NCBI RefSeq assembly: GCF_001540865.1
Contig: NC_033625.1
Location: 11,692,717-11,756,716, forward strand
DNA from: Ananas comosus
Lineage: Eukaryota > Streptophyta > Magnoliopsida > Poales > Bromeliaceae
Length of the DNA stretch: 64,000 bases
Reading direction: 5' to 3'
The notes beneath the pieces are model-generated. The model saw only the letters and a list, made by a program, of their open reading frames with translations. It made no database searches and had not been told where the DNA came from. The first letter of the stretch is position 1. Every line of letters starts with the position of its first letter. Below, piece after piece: positions 12,427-27,300 of the stretch. Made by a program: the position numbers and the translations under genes.

Positions 12427-15400
12427 CATTCGTTTGTCTACTTTGGTCATATTATCCGTTTCAGATGATAATCAAGCTCATTTATGCTGAAAGATTTGTT
12501 TTGTTGAAACTAGGAATACCCTCCTGGAATAACACTTGTGCCAATGAAGAGTAGAACGACAGTGCCTTTTCGAACAACTAATCTAGTCATTGTACATCCA
12601 GACAAGGCTGTCAATGCATTAAGTGATTCGAGTTTTGTTACTTCTGGTGACACACTTATAATGGATCCTGGATGCTGTTCACAATTCCATAAGAAAGTAA
12701 GGTCATACCTTCATGTTAATTTTCATTTGTCTGTTCACATTTATACTGACCTGTTCTATTTGTAACTTTGTACCTCTTAAACTGCATATATTCGGAAACA
12801 GATGGAGATGATTAGTTTTTGAGATTATGATCCAAGTTTGAAACCATTAGGTTCTGAGGTTCAGTTTTAGATTAGATCGAACCAATCCCAACTTTTCTTG
12901 CTAGAATTCTCCTCAGGCTTCTATGTGGCTTTATTTTCCTCATTCTGAGTTGTGATGCATCTTGATTCTGGGTAACCTCCACCATTTACTGCTTGCTTGA
13001 CGTTTCAATTTTAGAAGTCTTGAGTCTTGACGTTCTGCTAACTAGGTGTCAGTGGGTTCCTATGTGGCCTACTACATACGTTAATGTAGTTTCTTTTTGT
13101 TTATTTTCTTTTGTCATTGTGTGAGGAATGTCTTGTAAGCTTAATTGCCAAACTTTCTTCTTGTATGGTGTCTAGTACATATGTATCAAAATTTTTAGGT
13201 GATAGTTGAGAATGTATGTCTAGATGGCCCTTCGAGCTTTATATGGTTATTCATAATTTCATATTTCATCATGTGTCTTGGACTAATTTAACTATTCAAT
13301 TATGTGTTCTCTTATTTATTGAATGCTACTAGAGATTTTGTTTTTCTCCTTTCATTGCATGACATTTCATTTTAGTGCAATGAGTTATCTCTTTTCTTCT
13401 ATCCTTGGAACTTTGTTAAAAATATGTGTGTCTATTTCAGAGAGGGCAAGACAAATAACGAACTTGTTTTGTTTATAGATGGATAATTCAGTATGGTTCT
13501 TATTTGGCTAATTTCTTCTTCGGTCTATCTTTTTCTTCGTTCTACGATCTTTCCTCTTACTTTTTTTGTTTTTTTCCCTTAGCTATGTAAATTTCATCTT
13601 TCTTGTCCTATTACTTATAATGTCAAGCTGGTCTGTCGTCTTTTCTTTTCCAAATAGAATTGAATATACTTGTGCGTGGAGTAAACTTGAGGATTGTTCA
13701 ACAAATATGTCTCTTTTCTTTTTCTTATCTAAAAATAAAATTTTAGCTTTAATGATTCTAGAACCAAATGACAAAGTTTCATTTGATGTAAGATAGCTTT
13801 TAGTCATTATGCTTTTCTCATCTTAACATATTTCTAAAACTGTGTTCAGCTGGCAGATCTTGTAGCGTCCCTTCCAAGAAAGTTAGTGGTCTTTGTTACT
13901 CATCATCACTATGATCACATTGATGGTATGTTTTATAACTATGTTATTTATATTTGTCAATCAGTAAATGACAGAGATTATTGCATGAATTAGACTTTCA
14001 TTGGCAAATTTATTTCAAAGTTTATTTCCCTGTGATCCCTGTGTAGCAGGGATTTAAGTGTTGTGGCATGGGGTCTTATCAAGCGCTCGTCGGCACAGCA
14101 TGACATGATGTGTGTCGTATCGTGCCGATGTGTACTGGACACAAAAATTTATGTGTTGACGCACTATGACATGGAATGTTTATTTTCTTTCTGACCAATA
14201 TTTTCAAATTTCTTCTTATTATCTTCATCAAACTTTTGCACTTTATTGAAGTAATTACTTGCTACTTTCAAAGAAAAAAGGGTTTAAGCCATGCCGCTGG
14301 CATGGGTCGTATCTTGTCGATATCATATTGCCACAGTATGGCGCGGTAAACGCGGCCCATGCCGATGGCTACTTAAACCCTTGCAGTATATAGTGATGTG
14401 CTTATCAAGTGTCTTGCCAATATGCATTTTTTTTATGCATTTTTTTTAACAAGCCAGATGTAATTAATTTTAAACTATCTACCTTTGTTATTATTAGTTC
14501 TGTATTAATATAGTCACATTGAATTATGATTTTTGAGATAACTATAATGTAAGTTTTTCTAATTTGATCACTTGTCTAGAAGAAATATGTTCATCCCTCC
14601 ACTACTGATGGAAGTACAGTGCATTCTGTCTTCTTTATGAAATACGCTACTCAATGACATCTGATACAACATAATATAAGGTTGCTATTCTATCTATATT
14701 AGTCATTTTCAACGTACTATTGCGCTTGTCATGCCCCGAGCCCTTTTTATTGAAGAAATGACGGAAGCTCATTTGAAAACCTACTAGGAGCGTGCATATA
14801 TTTTGCCACAGAAACAAGTCCATCGCGGCACTTTTGCTTGCATAGCGTCAGTACAAAGCAATCAATATACTCATTCTAATATTACATTAAATAGAATAAC
14901 AGAAATAAAGACCACACATAATCAAAGTTTTGCAAATCCTTAAATACATCACTTAACATCTCTCAAGATTCAATATAAGGTAATGACTTACTAAGTTTAT
15001 TATAATTTTTTGATCCAATAGACATAAATTCACTACTCTTATATGTGACGGGCATACTAGAAATTATGACTTCGGCTTAAGCATTGGTGGTTTGGGCTCA
15101 ACAACTTATTCATGCTAGTGGGTCGGGTTGTTGTAATTCGTAGCAGAGTCAGTTTGTCAGCTGGAAGTGTGAGACTGGTCTTACACTGCCTAGTGATATT
15201 GGGCTAGGAATGGGACATGATGAGGACCCAGGATTTAAGTGTCCATTGGCACGACCCATATCTACCATGCCATATCGTGCCAACAGAATATCGGCACGAT
15301 ATAGCCTCTGTACTGATGGCACATCTCAAAACCCTCTATTCTTTAAATTAGTTAGTAATGTTCTCAATAAAGTTTAAAAAATTAGGCAAAAATACATAAT

Positions 15401-18329
15401 AAATAGTTAGAATATTTTATAGCTAAAGAAAATAAATATTTCATGCTATTATGTGTCGGCACGCATGAATTTTTTGTAGCCGGCACGCATCGGCACGGCA
15501 TGGCCGGCACGCGCCATGCCGGCAAGTTAGAATATTTTATAGCTAAAGAAAATAAATATTCATGCTATTATGTGTCGTCACACATGAATTTTTTGTAGCC
15601 GGTATGCATTGTCACGGCACGGGCCCGGCACACACCGTGCCGGCAAGTTTCCGGCACCACCACGTGCCACGACACTTAAATCCTTGATGAGGACGCCAGT
15701 ATTTAAAAGGGAGGACTCTGTGATGTCCCAGTAGTCCCACATCGAATAGGCAAGAAACTTGTCACGCTCCGCGGCTCTGAGGCTTTTTTTTGTAAAACCT
15801 TTTATAGGAAAAAGAACGAAAACGTGTATATATATATTTAATATATCTATATTAAAACAAAAACTAAAGACTGCCCTGAAGGGGCACAAATTCGCCACAT
15901 GGACAGAGTATCCCTTGTACAAACGAACAATCTTCCCTATACATGCACGACGTAGAAGCCTAGAGTACAACATCAACAAACACAAACAAACACAACAAGA
16001 ACAACAATAGCAACAACGAAGACTGATATATAGCTGACCAACATATAGCTAATCAACGAACAATTAAATTAATAGTTATTCAATCGAGAGATATCACCTA
16101 AATGCTAAAAAATATAATTTCGCATTTATTAACATGAGAGAATATTTAAATAACTAAATCACATACATTCTAAAACATGAAAGCAAGACTAAAGGATTGA
16201 GATCACAGCCCAGGGAACAAGTCTATCTATTAGCGCCTTCACGCACCATCCCGACCCTCACCTCCAGTGTCACCTGTGAAGAATATAGGATGAGAAACAT
16301 GTACACATGTTTCCCAGTGGGTATTGCAAGCCGCCGAAAGCAAGATGTACTCACTAGTAAAGAAGAAAAAGAAATAATATGATTTGACAAGTATGAATAC
16401 GTAAGAGAATAAAGTAATAATAAGTAAAACAAGAAAGGAGCGGACAAAATATCTGAACTAATACCGTTATTGTAACAAGATATGCAAACAAGTATGCATC
16501 AACTAGACTTACAGTCCAATGACCAACCCAATTAACATACCGCTATGTTGGTCTAAAGACCTCAGGCAATGACACATTGTGCTCAGTCACCAAGCATACA
16601 ACTCTACTGCAAAACATAGCGCCTAGGGCTCATGGGTTGGAACATGACAATTTTTTCAAAAAAGAACACATTCGCCGTGGCCAAACCACTGGTGTACGTG
16701 AGATGCTTCATGAGCAGTGGTGATCGATGCTGTATTCTTAATAGCCAAACCATCGGCAAATACCCAAGACAGATCAATAGGATGTCCACCGACCAATCGG
16801 GTCAAATAATGCCGCTAAATCATATGTGATAACGACCTACCAGATCAACTGCTATCATGCGATATAATTTAGGAATGAAAGGGTACTATTCTACAACTTG
16901 AGTATACATACCAACAATAGTAGAGCAATAAAATAAGGAGTCAAGTGGTGTAGCAAAGATACCCAATGAGAACTATAGAGAATGATAAAGGGAAAGAAAG
17001 GTAACCTTGTAGTGCTTACTTTATCGACTTCGAATCGAAGTACCCTCCTCAAATTAACTATGAGTCTGCGACTCATAAGTAAACATCGTCTGGACCTACG
17101 AAAAATCCGTCGGAGTCACAAACACCTTCACAACCGAAAACCAACACCAAAATGACCCAAAGTCACTTAAATCACTAAATGACACGATCAGACGATCGGT
17201 TCCTTTTACGAATTCTCGAAACTCATCGCAAATCACGGAAACTAACCGGAAACACTTCCACAACTCACAAAGTGTCCCGGAGGATGCTATCCATCAAATA
17301 AACCCGTACGTTTTCCCGTAACACACCAACTTGGATGTCCGGGCAACCAAACGTGAAGAGAATGCTAAATAGGTGTTGTAGTTGAAAATGTGCTACAACG
17401 AATCCTCGGAAGTGCTGATTTCTGCTCCGGAACCCACCACTACCCTTCCATTGTCTCTGGACACTCGAGGCAGCGAGAGCCAACCAGCCAAGGAGTCTCG
17501 ATAGCTATAAGAAGGCAACCGCGATGATTTTCAGCGGATTTCTAACCGAAATGCGAATTATCGACCAGTTTCAGCAATAATTGCACCGGAAGCCCGCTCA
17601 AGCCCGTAACAATTTCGAAACCTAGGATAATCAGTCCAAAGGTTGAATGCAGATAAATAATGCAGCCTAAGGCAGCTAGTAATGTACTTTTGCATAAAAG
17701 ACCCCTAAAATGTCGTTAACTGCATTATTAACTTAGAATTACTGTGGATTCCACAACTTGAAAAGCAACCAACTGCTCCGGTAGATGGGTATCGATGTTT
17801 CGGATACCGTGCTCGTGGTCCAAAGCACCACCGATTGCCGACAAAAGTGCTGGAGCAACTTTTTCTTCAAGCCCCAAGGTCCCTAGGAGCAATGCTACCG
17901 CACTAGCGATCGGGGACTAATCCGACAACAATGAAAATGAGCACGATGATGTAGGAGCACTCAGAAGGGTCGCGCTCTATTACGGGAGGGTCGTTAATGG
18001 CAGATTGGTTGGAACAGGAACTTCGGCTAGGGAAAGTTCTAGCCTGTAGCAACTTGGAGCAGCAACAGCTCTTCCTCAGCTCAGGCGGCCAGAGGTTGTC
18101 GAAGCCGACAAAAGGAAGGCCGAGGAGGCGGTGGCTGGCGGCGAATTAGAGGTTGCAGCTGAAACTTCCTCCAATTTTGGCTTTGGCCAACAACAGGTTT
18201 GGGGAGGGCTGGGGGTGTAGGGGGAGGGAGGATGCAGGGCTTGTAGGGATCACCGGAGTGTCAAGAGGTCGGCGGCAGCGCCTCAGGGTGGGGCGGCCGA
18301 GGGGGATGGTCATGGGAGGAAAGAAGGCT

Positions 18330-18367
<38 letters not shown>

Positions 18368-21300
18368 TTCGCCAGTCTGTCACGGGCCGATCGCTGAGAC
18401 TCGGCCGTGACACCCTCAGGGGCCACGTTTGGTAGGCATTTGGGTTGACGAAGTTATGGAGTTGCGGAGTTGAGGCATTCCGTCAGGTCGGAGTCATCGT
18501 CAAGTCGATGGAGGCAATTCCCTAGCATTGGCCAATGTCGTGGCAAGGAAATAGGTGCTGCATGCAGGAGCTCAAAACGTACCCCTCGGTGAGTTTCTTT
18601 GTACCCCCGGGGTGCCAAATGGGGAAATGCCTTGCAAGGTATTTAGAGGAGGGGTGGAGACTTCGTAAGTGGCCTCTACTCCCCCGTTGACCTATAGTAC
18701 ATGGGTCGTCCCTAGGCTAGTGGAGTGGGCACGCGTAGCGTTCCGTGTGAGCGAGTACCGGATGGTTGAAGGGTCCGACCTATGGTAATGTCGGAGACAC
18801 GATGTCACACTCGGGCCCCAGCGGAAGCCTACCCGGCACGTGCACAGACCCGTCGTGCGCACAAGGCACCCCCGGTGCACACAAGGCTTCAACCAAATAC
18901 AAGCTAACAAAGAGAGTAAAGAAACAACCCTAACAAGGTAATCAGAGCAAGCGATATATATACTATGAAATAATCAACAAGTTTACTCCAAAGAACATAA
19001 ACCTTTCACAAGACATACATTAAGTTCATACAAAAGATACATCTTATGAATAAAAGATGGTCTCGACACAAAATGATTTAATATACATTTCATAACAAAA
19101 ACAAAAGAAAAGTGTCTCGGTTCCACCTAAGCAACACCAAGAGGCTCTAGCTAGTTGCTAACTCCTTGCCGCGATCTATAGCCTCTCCCGCAATGGAAGG
19201 TTCTGAAACAAAAACAAACAACCAATGGGGGTAAGAATTATTAAATAATAGTTTTCAGTGGGTAAGCCGTTGAGAAAAGCAAAATAACCACTAGGTCAAC
19301 TGAGGCAAAGATAGTAAGCGGCTAAAGATAAAGCATGGATGTATTAATTGAAATACATCCGAGTACTATGTATGTATCAACTAGTTGCGATGTACAATAT
19401 CAAATTTAATTAACTTTTACCCAATCATCAGGGGCTTACACAAGGTAATGTCTCGGCTTGTGCCATGTCTAATGGCCCAGTGGAAGTCAACATTCCCCCT
19501 TCTAGGAATGAGCCTCGCCCACGATATTCCACTTCGGCGCTCAATCTCGCAAGGGCGAGCATGATGTCGCAAAGGTAACTCCGGAGTGTCGGCTTGTAGG
19601 GAACGACCCTCACAAGCTTGTGCGAATGAGCACAAAGGCAAACAAGCGTGGTCAAATGCGTTTGAAACCTGATTCATCATGTGTAAAACATGGTATATCA
19701 ATTGGTGACCTAGAGGTCGAATACATTGTCATAATGTCATCTCTAATTATTCATCTTGGTTAAGTATAATATACTTAGCCCTATAACTTGTTATTAACAT
19801 ATAAGGTATCATGCTCCCTTTTTAACTAGAGGCCGGATACGGCGGCGGTTGCTGCCTCCTTGCAGGCGGCGGATGGGAGTAGGGGCTCAGGCTAGGGTTC
19901 CCCCCACCCTTTATCTATATATAAAATATATACATTTTATATATGTTCATATATATATGTATACACCTATATATATATGGATTAAGGCCAAAAATGCAAA
20001 ATAACCCCACAAACTCTAATGTTTTCTCCTCAGGCCCAGCCAACACGTGTGTTTTGCATGCTAGTCCCTCTCCATACCATTTAGTACACTTTGACACGAG
20101 GAACACCGTGTTTCATTCCGAAAAGCCTCTCAATCACCAACTCTCTCATAGAAAGTAAACTTGTGCCATTTTGCACATAAACCCTCGAATTTCGCGAAAA
20201 TTGATTCGCACGTTCCCCTCTGAGTCTACTTTCATATAGATCCTTCCACCGAAACTGTGAAATTTCTCAAATGAAATGATAGTCTCAACCAAGGATTTAA
20301 GTGCCGTGGCACGGGGTCGTGCCGAAAACTTGCTAGCACGGTCCAATACGGTACATGCGAGGCCGTGCCAATGCGTGCCGGTCATAAAAAAATCATGTGT
20401 GCCGACACATAATAGCATGAAATATTTATTTTCTTTAGCAACATAATATTCTAATTGTTTATTATGTATTTTTATCAAATCTTTTGAACTTTATTGAGCA
20501 AATTATTTACTAATTTAAAGAATAGAGGGTTTTGAGCTGCGCCATCGGCACGGGGCCTGTATATTGCCGATAACTTGTTGGCACGATACGGCATGGTAGA
20601 TACGGCCCGTATCGATGGGCACTTAAATCTTTGGCCTCAACGTGAAGTGTTCTATTTTTACAAATTGCAAAAATTGCAATTGAGCCCTCCAACCTAGAGT
20701 TTCTTACTGAAAGCTCACCAATGCGTGTAACGCGCATAGTATCACCATCTCATGGATTTTCACGCAAAACGGAGCACCAAAGGATTCTAAAAAGCAACAA
20801 CATCAAGTAGAAAAAGGCCAATCTGCGATAAAAATAGATTCTCTCGAGAATCGTGCGTCGAACATAAAATCGGATAGTGCCATCATCTCCGGCACAGTTG
20901 GACCATCGAAAACGATCTATTGGATCGTCCGAAACGGTGTCCAAATCACGTTTGAAGCCATCCTCAAGGCGATGCCTCAAAATAAACACATGTTACTATT
21001 CACTTAAGTGAATAGTACTAGTCACTAAACACCTTTAATAAAAGCTTGTTTTTCCTAGAAATTAAACCGATAATTTCAAAATTGAAGTACCTGTACAACA
21101 CCACTGATAAGCACTATAAAAATCTCAGTCCTCGCAGCAGGTATCTCTCTCAGGCGGAATGGTGACACCCTATCAGACTCTCTATGGTATAACCCCCTAG
21201 TCCCTTAGCGGCCACTGCAGAAGCAATTACCTCACTGGAAGTTAAAGAGTGTATCCACATGACAGGGAGAAACTAACTAGGGAGTTAAGGGACTAACTAA

Positions 21301-24300
21301 ATATAGCTTAGAACTGTATGAAACAACAAATAGATAGGTATAGGAAGGGAAAGGAATACTCGGTGGGTAGTCAGGTATACTTAAAGCTTCAACCTTATAG
21401 GCAGGTTTTTGTGGCCTCAAGGAAGAATCCCAAATTAGCTACAAGGTACTACGGTCCATTTGAAGTTATAGAACGAATTAGGCAAGTTGCCTACAAGCTA
21501 CAATTACCTGAAGGGTTCGGTGTTCCACATTTCCCAGCTTAAGCAGAGCCCCTATATTGGGAGTCGAATCATAGCCGACGTACCTTCTGTTGGAAAAGAA
21601 GGGCAACTTTTAGCAGAACCGGAAGAGGTGTTCGGCAAGGCGTATTGTCAAGCGAGGGAGGGGGGCTACAACTTAGGTATTGGTCAAGTGGAGTAATCTG
21701 CCACGCGAGTCGGCCATTTGGTTGGATTATCGAGCCTTTCAGCAGCGATTTCTTGAGTTTGACCCTTGAGGATAGGGATTGCCTTAAGGAGGAAGGATTG
21801 CAACGCCTGTATGCAAATAAAAAAAATAAAGAAAAAAATAAATTATAGAGAGAAAAAGAGAAGAAGAGTAGAGAAAAGGTAGGGAGAAGGGAGCTTAGTC
21901 TGAGAGGGGTTGGATGATCCGGTGATGGGAGCACTTCGATCGACTTTGTAGCTCCACTTTGAGGGCTCTTTTTGAAGGTACTCGAGCATAGGCGCAAAGG
22001 TGAAGGGTGAAGAGGGAGGACAATGAACAGGGCTGCTGAGTAGCATCCTTTGCAAGGTAACGGGTGATGGGGGGTAGAGATGGTGGTGCAATCAAGGCGA
22101 CGCAGAGGGGTAATGTCGAGGAAGCTCTGGAGTCTTCCAGGGCTATTGGGCGGACGGGCGTTAACAGGTTGAAAATACCAGCAACCAAACCCGACTTGGG
22201 TTTACCTGTTATTCCTTCCCCAAGCAGCCCAGGCCCAAGTGGTCAATTGGCCCACTAGAGCCGACTACCACAATAGCACCAGTTCATTTCAATTCATAAT
22301 TTTGACATAATTGCATTTCAGTCCTTAGTTGTGTCTATAAATAGCTACAGTGTAACTAAAAATAGTTAGTTGGAATTTGAATTTGCCTCTTCAACTCTAT
22401 CTCTCTCTCTCTCCCCTTTTTTCTCTTCCCCTCAATCTCCTCCTCTTTCCCAAATTTTTCCCTAAATTCTTGTTAACCAATTCCCTACCAGAGCTCAAGC
22501 TTCAGATCTAATCCATGGCGTCGAGGTGATCTGATCATCATCGTCGCCCTCGCTCTCTCAGAGAGTTGTCATCACCGAGTGTTGTGACTCCAATCGGTCC
22601 GTCTTGGATCAAGAAGCTCCAAATCCATCTCCTCACCGCACCACAACCACTCAGGACTATAGATCTGTTCCACAGTCATATGCCGTTGCGGATCGGGGTG
22701 TTACAACATGCTTGGTGATCTGGAACCCTGTGTGTGATTGGGCTAATGAGGACATTATAGCCTAAAACGGGAGTACTATGTGACATCCCAATAGTCTTAT
22801 ATTGGATAATGTGGGAGAGTGCGAGAGGCTTACATGTGATGTACATAATAGAACTAATAACTTGGCTTTAAAGTATTTTGGGCTCAACAAGTTTTTGGTG
22901 CTACTGGGCTGGGACGTTACAGTCAAGGATTTAAGTGCCGTGGCATGGGATCGTGCCGGAAACTTGCTTGCACGGTACGGCACGGTGCGTGCAGAACCGT
23001 GCCGATGCATGCCGGTAAAAAAAATTCTTGTGTGCCAACACATAATAGCATGAAATATTTATTTTCTTTAGCAACAAAATATTCTAACTATTTATTATGC
23101 CTTTTTATCACATCTTTTGAACTTTATTGAGAAAATTACGTACTAATTTAAAGAATAAAGGGTTTTGAGCTGTGTCATTGGCACAGGGTCTGTATCGTAC
23201 CGATATCTTGTTGGCACGGTACGGCACGGTGGATACGGCCCGTGTCGACGGGCACTTAAAACCTTGGTTACAGTAGAAATACACTATTGGTGCTAGGATT
23301 CAATCGCCATACCTCTCACCTCACTCACCCAGCAAACCTCTACCACTCGAGCTACACACCCCTTATAACTAGTGTAAAGACGATATGGATTAAAAGTAGG
23401 TAAAAATGTATAAAACTTTCTTGAACTATAGAGCATTTTGATTGGACTACCCAATCTTTCAAAATTTGATTTTAGTACCCAACTTTTCAATTTGTTTGAT
23501 TTAATTCATTTGATGAATCTTCTGATGCAAAATTTAAGCTAAGTGCTTGCTATAATGAGTTAATAGTTACATGAATTGCATAAAATATACTAATAAAATT
23601 CGTAAAGATAAACGATACATTCTCAAAATTTCATGTTAAAGAGTCATTAACTGGCTCTAATCATGTAAGTTAAAAGATTAGGTAGCAAAATCATAATTTT
23701 GAAGATTAGGTAGTCAGATTAAAATGGGTGATAGTTGATGTAAGTTTTATACATTTTTACCTTAAAAATATTAGGTTTGTGCCCCCAAGCATTTATGGTT
23801 GAAAATTATTTGGAAGAGCAAGATGTTAGCTGTATTTGAGTGTTCGTACAGAGGTATTTTCAAATTGTTCGTGTCTAACTAGTAAAGTCGTCATGGTGTG
23901 TTGTTATTTTCCTGTTTGTCCTGGCTAGTTAGTAGCTTCTCTTCTTTGAGAACCATGGCCTGGCATTTCACTAGAAAAGAAAAAGGGTTAGAGCTTTTGC
24001 TCTTGCAGGATGCTGAAATTAACTTCTGGAGCCAAAAATTAAGAGTTCCAATTTGAGGCTACTACTTCTGTTGCAGTGATAACTGAAGCCTTGGGATGAT
24101 TCAATGCAAAAGCTGTTAGTGCTTCTTCATGCAGCTCCACCCAAAGAACATTTCTGCAAAAGCTCTAGCCAGCCCAAGTAGATGTTCTGCAATATAAGCT
24201 ACATCAATTGGGCAGGTTGGGGCTCTTCTAAACCTTTGATTATAGGCCCAGTCTAATTAGGCCATGCACACTGAAAACCTTAGCCTAACCTGAAAAGGAC

Positions 24301-27300
24301 TCAAGTTTGTGCGGTTGGGCTCTCTGTTGAAAGCCCTACTAGTTCACTATAGTATTTCCAATAGAGCTTGTGTATTCTTGAATAACGTATGTTGGCTCAC
24401 TGTTGCATTTGCAAGCTGAATGATTGAACTTCTTTGATTGGTTGTAGGTCTCTCAGTTGTCCAGAGATGCAATCCGGATGCAATTCTTTTGGCACATGAA
24501 AACACGATGAACCGCATTGGGAAAGGTACTTTTCTTTAATTTTGTGTTTATCCGTGCAAGAAGTTCAACTCTTTAACATGTAAATACTCTTTTTTTTTAA
24601 TCATTTTTGTGTTTTTTGAGGTTATTAATGTTGATTTACTTATGATAAATAATAATTATTCTTTTGGCAACCAACCGAATGACAATCTTGGTTTCTGATT
24701 TATTTTCTCAGAATTATGACGTGGGTGGTTGATGATTTATTCAATTGTTTGAAGATATATGATTAGGAATTTAATGAAAATTTACAGTAAGAATAAGAAA
24801 CTTAAGCAAAGATTCTCACACTTTGAGCTTAAATTCTAAGTTCATCGCTGCATGTATTGACATAAAAATAAAAATGTCAATAGCAGTTTTCCAGCTGGTT
24901 CGGCCTGCTAACATCTTTACAGCTGCTGCAGTGCTCAGGGTCAAAATGTACCCCTTTGCCTTTTTATGGTGGCAAATCCTTTTTTTGGGCTGTTGGGCTC
25001 TATTTGTCTTTCCAAAAAGAGGACAATAGAGTTAAACTTATTATTCTGACAGAAAAATTGATAATATTGACCATCAAATTGGTTTCTATTTTGGTTTTTG
25101 GATGTCTACAGGGACTTTATCAACCAATAGCATTCACCCATGGACCTTAAATAATTTTAGTATGCTAGTTTCAACAAATCTTGTACTTCCACATATCTTC
25201 TTTGTAGCATAGCCCCTCTAAACAATGTAATAAGGGTGTGCTTAATGCTAAAACTTTAGCCAGCTGATTGTGATAAGAAATTCATCTGTCTTCCCTCCAA
25301 TTAGCTTCCAATTAGCTTCCAATCTATATATTTTCTTCAATAACTCTCAAGGCTTCCTAACATGGCTTCTGCTAAGTAGTAATATAACATGTTTGCCTTT
25401 CTTTATTTCCCTATACTTCTTTAAAAGTTGCCTTACGAGTAAATGGCTTATGCAAGATTATTTGCTATACTTGGAAGGAACTTTATTATTATTATTTTAT
25501 ATATATATAGTATACTTGTTTCGCATCATTACCATTGATAGATTATTCTTGCTTGACAGTTCATAACAAGACTTATAGTTTAACCCCAGGTAGCTTGTAG
25601 AGCTTGGTTACTATTTTCTTCATTGACTACTCATTTGACATGCTTTTGGCCCTGATATTTAAATTTGTATCTTTTAACCATCTCTAACCTCAATAGGGAG
25701 TGCAGCAGGACCAAAACTTTTATCTCTTTGGCTCTAAATTAATGTTAGGTGTATTTGTTGCTTATTTTACTACATGTCTTTGTTCTTCTCTTCTCCTCGA
25801 TCTAATGCTATCAATGTACATTTTCTTTTCCCCCTTCTTGTGGGAAGCTTACAAACACAATAATAAAAAGGTTAATTTCATAAGTGCCTTTCCGCCCGCC
25901 CCTAATTACATATAGAAACCCTTCAAAAGTCGTCAATATCAAAAATGACCCTCAAATTTAGTAAAATCATCACAACTACCCATACAGGCATACTGCTTTT
26001 ATTCCACGTAAAATATGACTGAAATCCCTGTTTTACACCTCCTACCCTTTCAGTTGTAGTAATCCAACTTATGATCAAAATAATATGCATTTACTGTTAG
26101 TATTTTTCTAGTTTAGTTTAATTATCTTAATTTGCCTTTATTTTTGACTAATTGAATGCCCTTATTTTATTTCATTTAGTTAGTATATTTTTATTTTATT
26201 TGTTTATTTATGGGTGGAACAATTAGATACTTTTTATTAGGTTCATTTTTAGATCTTTATATTATTTCAGATATAGTTCGGTAGTTCTTTATTTTAGCTT
26301 CAATTTATATTACTATGCGTTTATTTAAGATTTGTATTCATATAGTTTACTTTGATTACTTGTTAGATCTTTTTATTGTTTTAGATGTAGTTCAGTAGTT
26401 CTTTATTTTAACTTTGATTTATATTGGTGTGCTTTTATTTCAGATTTGTATTTCTATAGTTTACTATGGTTAATTCCATTTGTACTATTTTACATGTGCA
26501 AAATACACTACTATCCTAAGTGACATAAATTAAACCCAAAGTTACAAATTATATGATAATTTACTATTATGAGGGTTAATTGGTCATTTTATATTTTTAA
26601 CTTAAGGAAAATTGACGGAAAAGGTATTTATGATATTATTTTTAGATTTGTAGGGTTAATATTGATATTGACAACTTTGAAGGGGTATCTGCAATATTTT
26701 TAAAATTTTGAGGGGTAAGTTATGAAATTGCCCCGAAAAAAGAAGGTACATGTGTACCCATAACTGTAAGCTTCACGTGCTATCTCTGTAATGACCCAGT
26801 CCACTAGCAACAATAACTCGTTGGGCCTAAACACTGACCCAAAATGCTTAAGCCCAATTATTATGTCTTGCCCAATTAAGCTTATATACTCCCACATTTA
26901 GTCATAACTATCCGATATGAGACTATTGGGGTGTCACAGACTCCCCCCGTTTAGGCCCCGACATCCTCGTCAGCCCTAAACACACACAGCCCAATATCAC
27001 CGAGCGAGACTTGTCTCACTAGTCTTTGTCATTCTGATCCTGACTTAGCCTGTCAATCATCGACCCTGGCTTAATCTGTCATTCCGATCCTGGCTTAGCC
27101 AAGACTCATCTCACACTTCCGGCTGGTGAACTGGCTCTGTGATCAAATGTAACGACCCAGCTCACTAGCAACAATAACTCGTTGGGTCAAAACCACCGGC
27201 CCAATGCTTAAGCCCAGTTATTATTACTAGTGTCTAAGTCTCTTATATACCCAATCACATCCCCATTCATATCCGATGTTGGATTATTGGGGTGTGACAA

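Noticed and set aside
18153..18410. Gly/Arg-rich plus-strand frame
   Set aside because: Lies inside an LTR and ends in a (GA)n tract.
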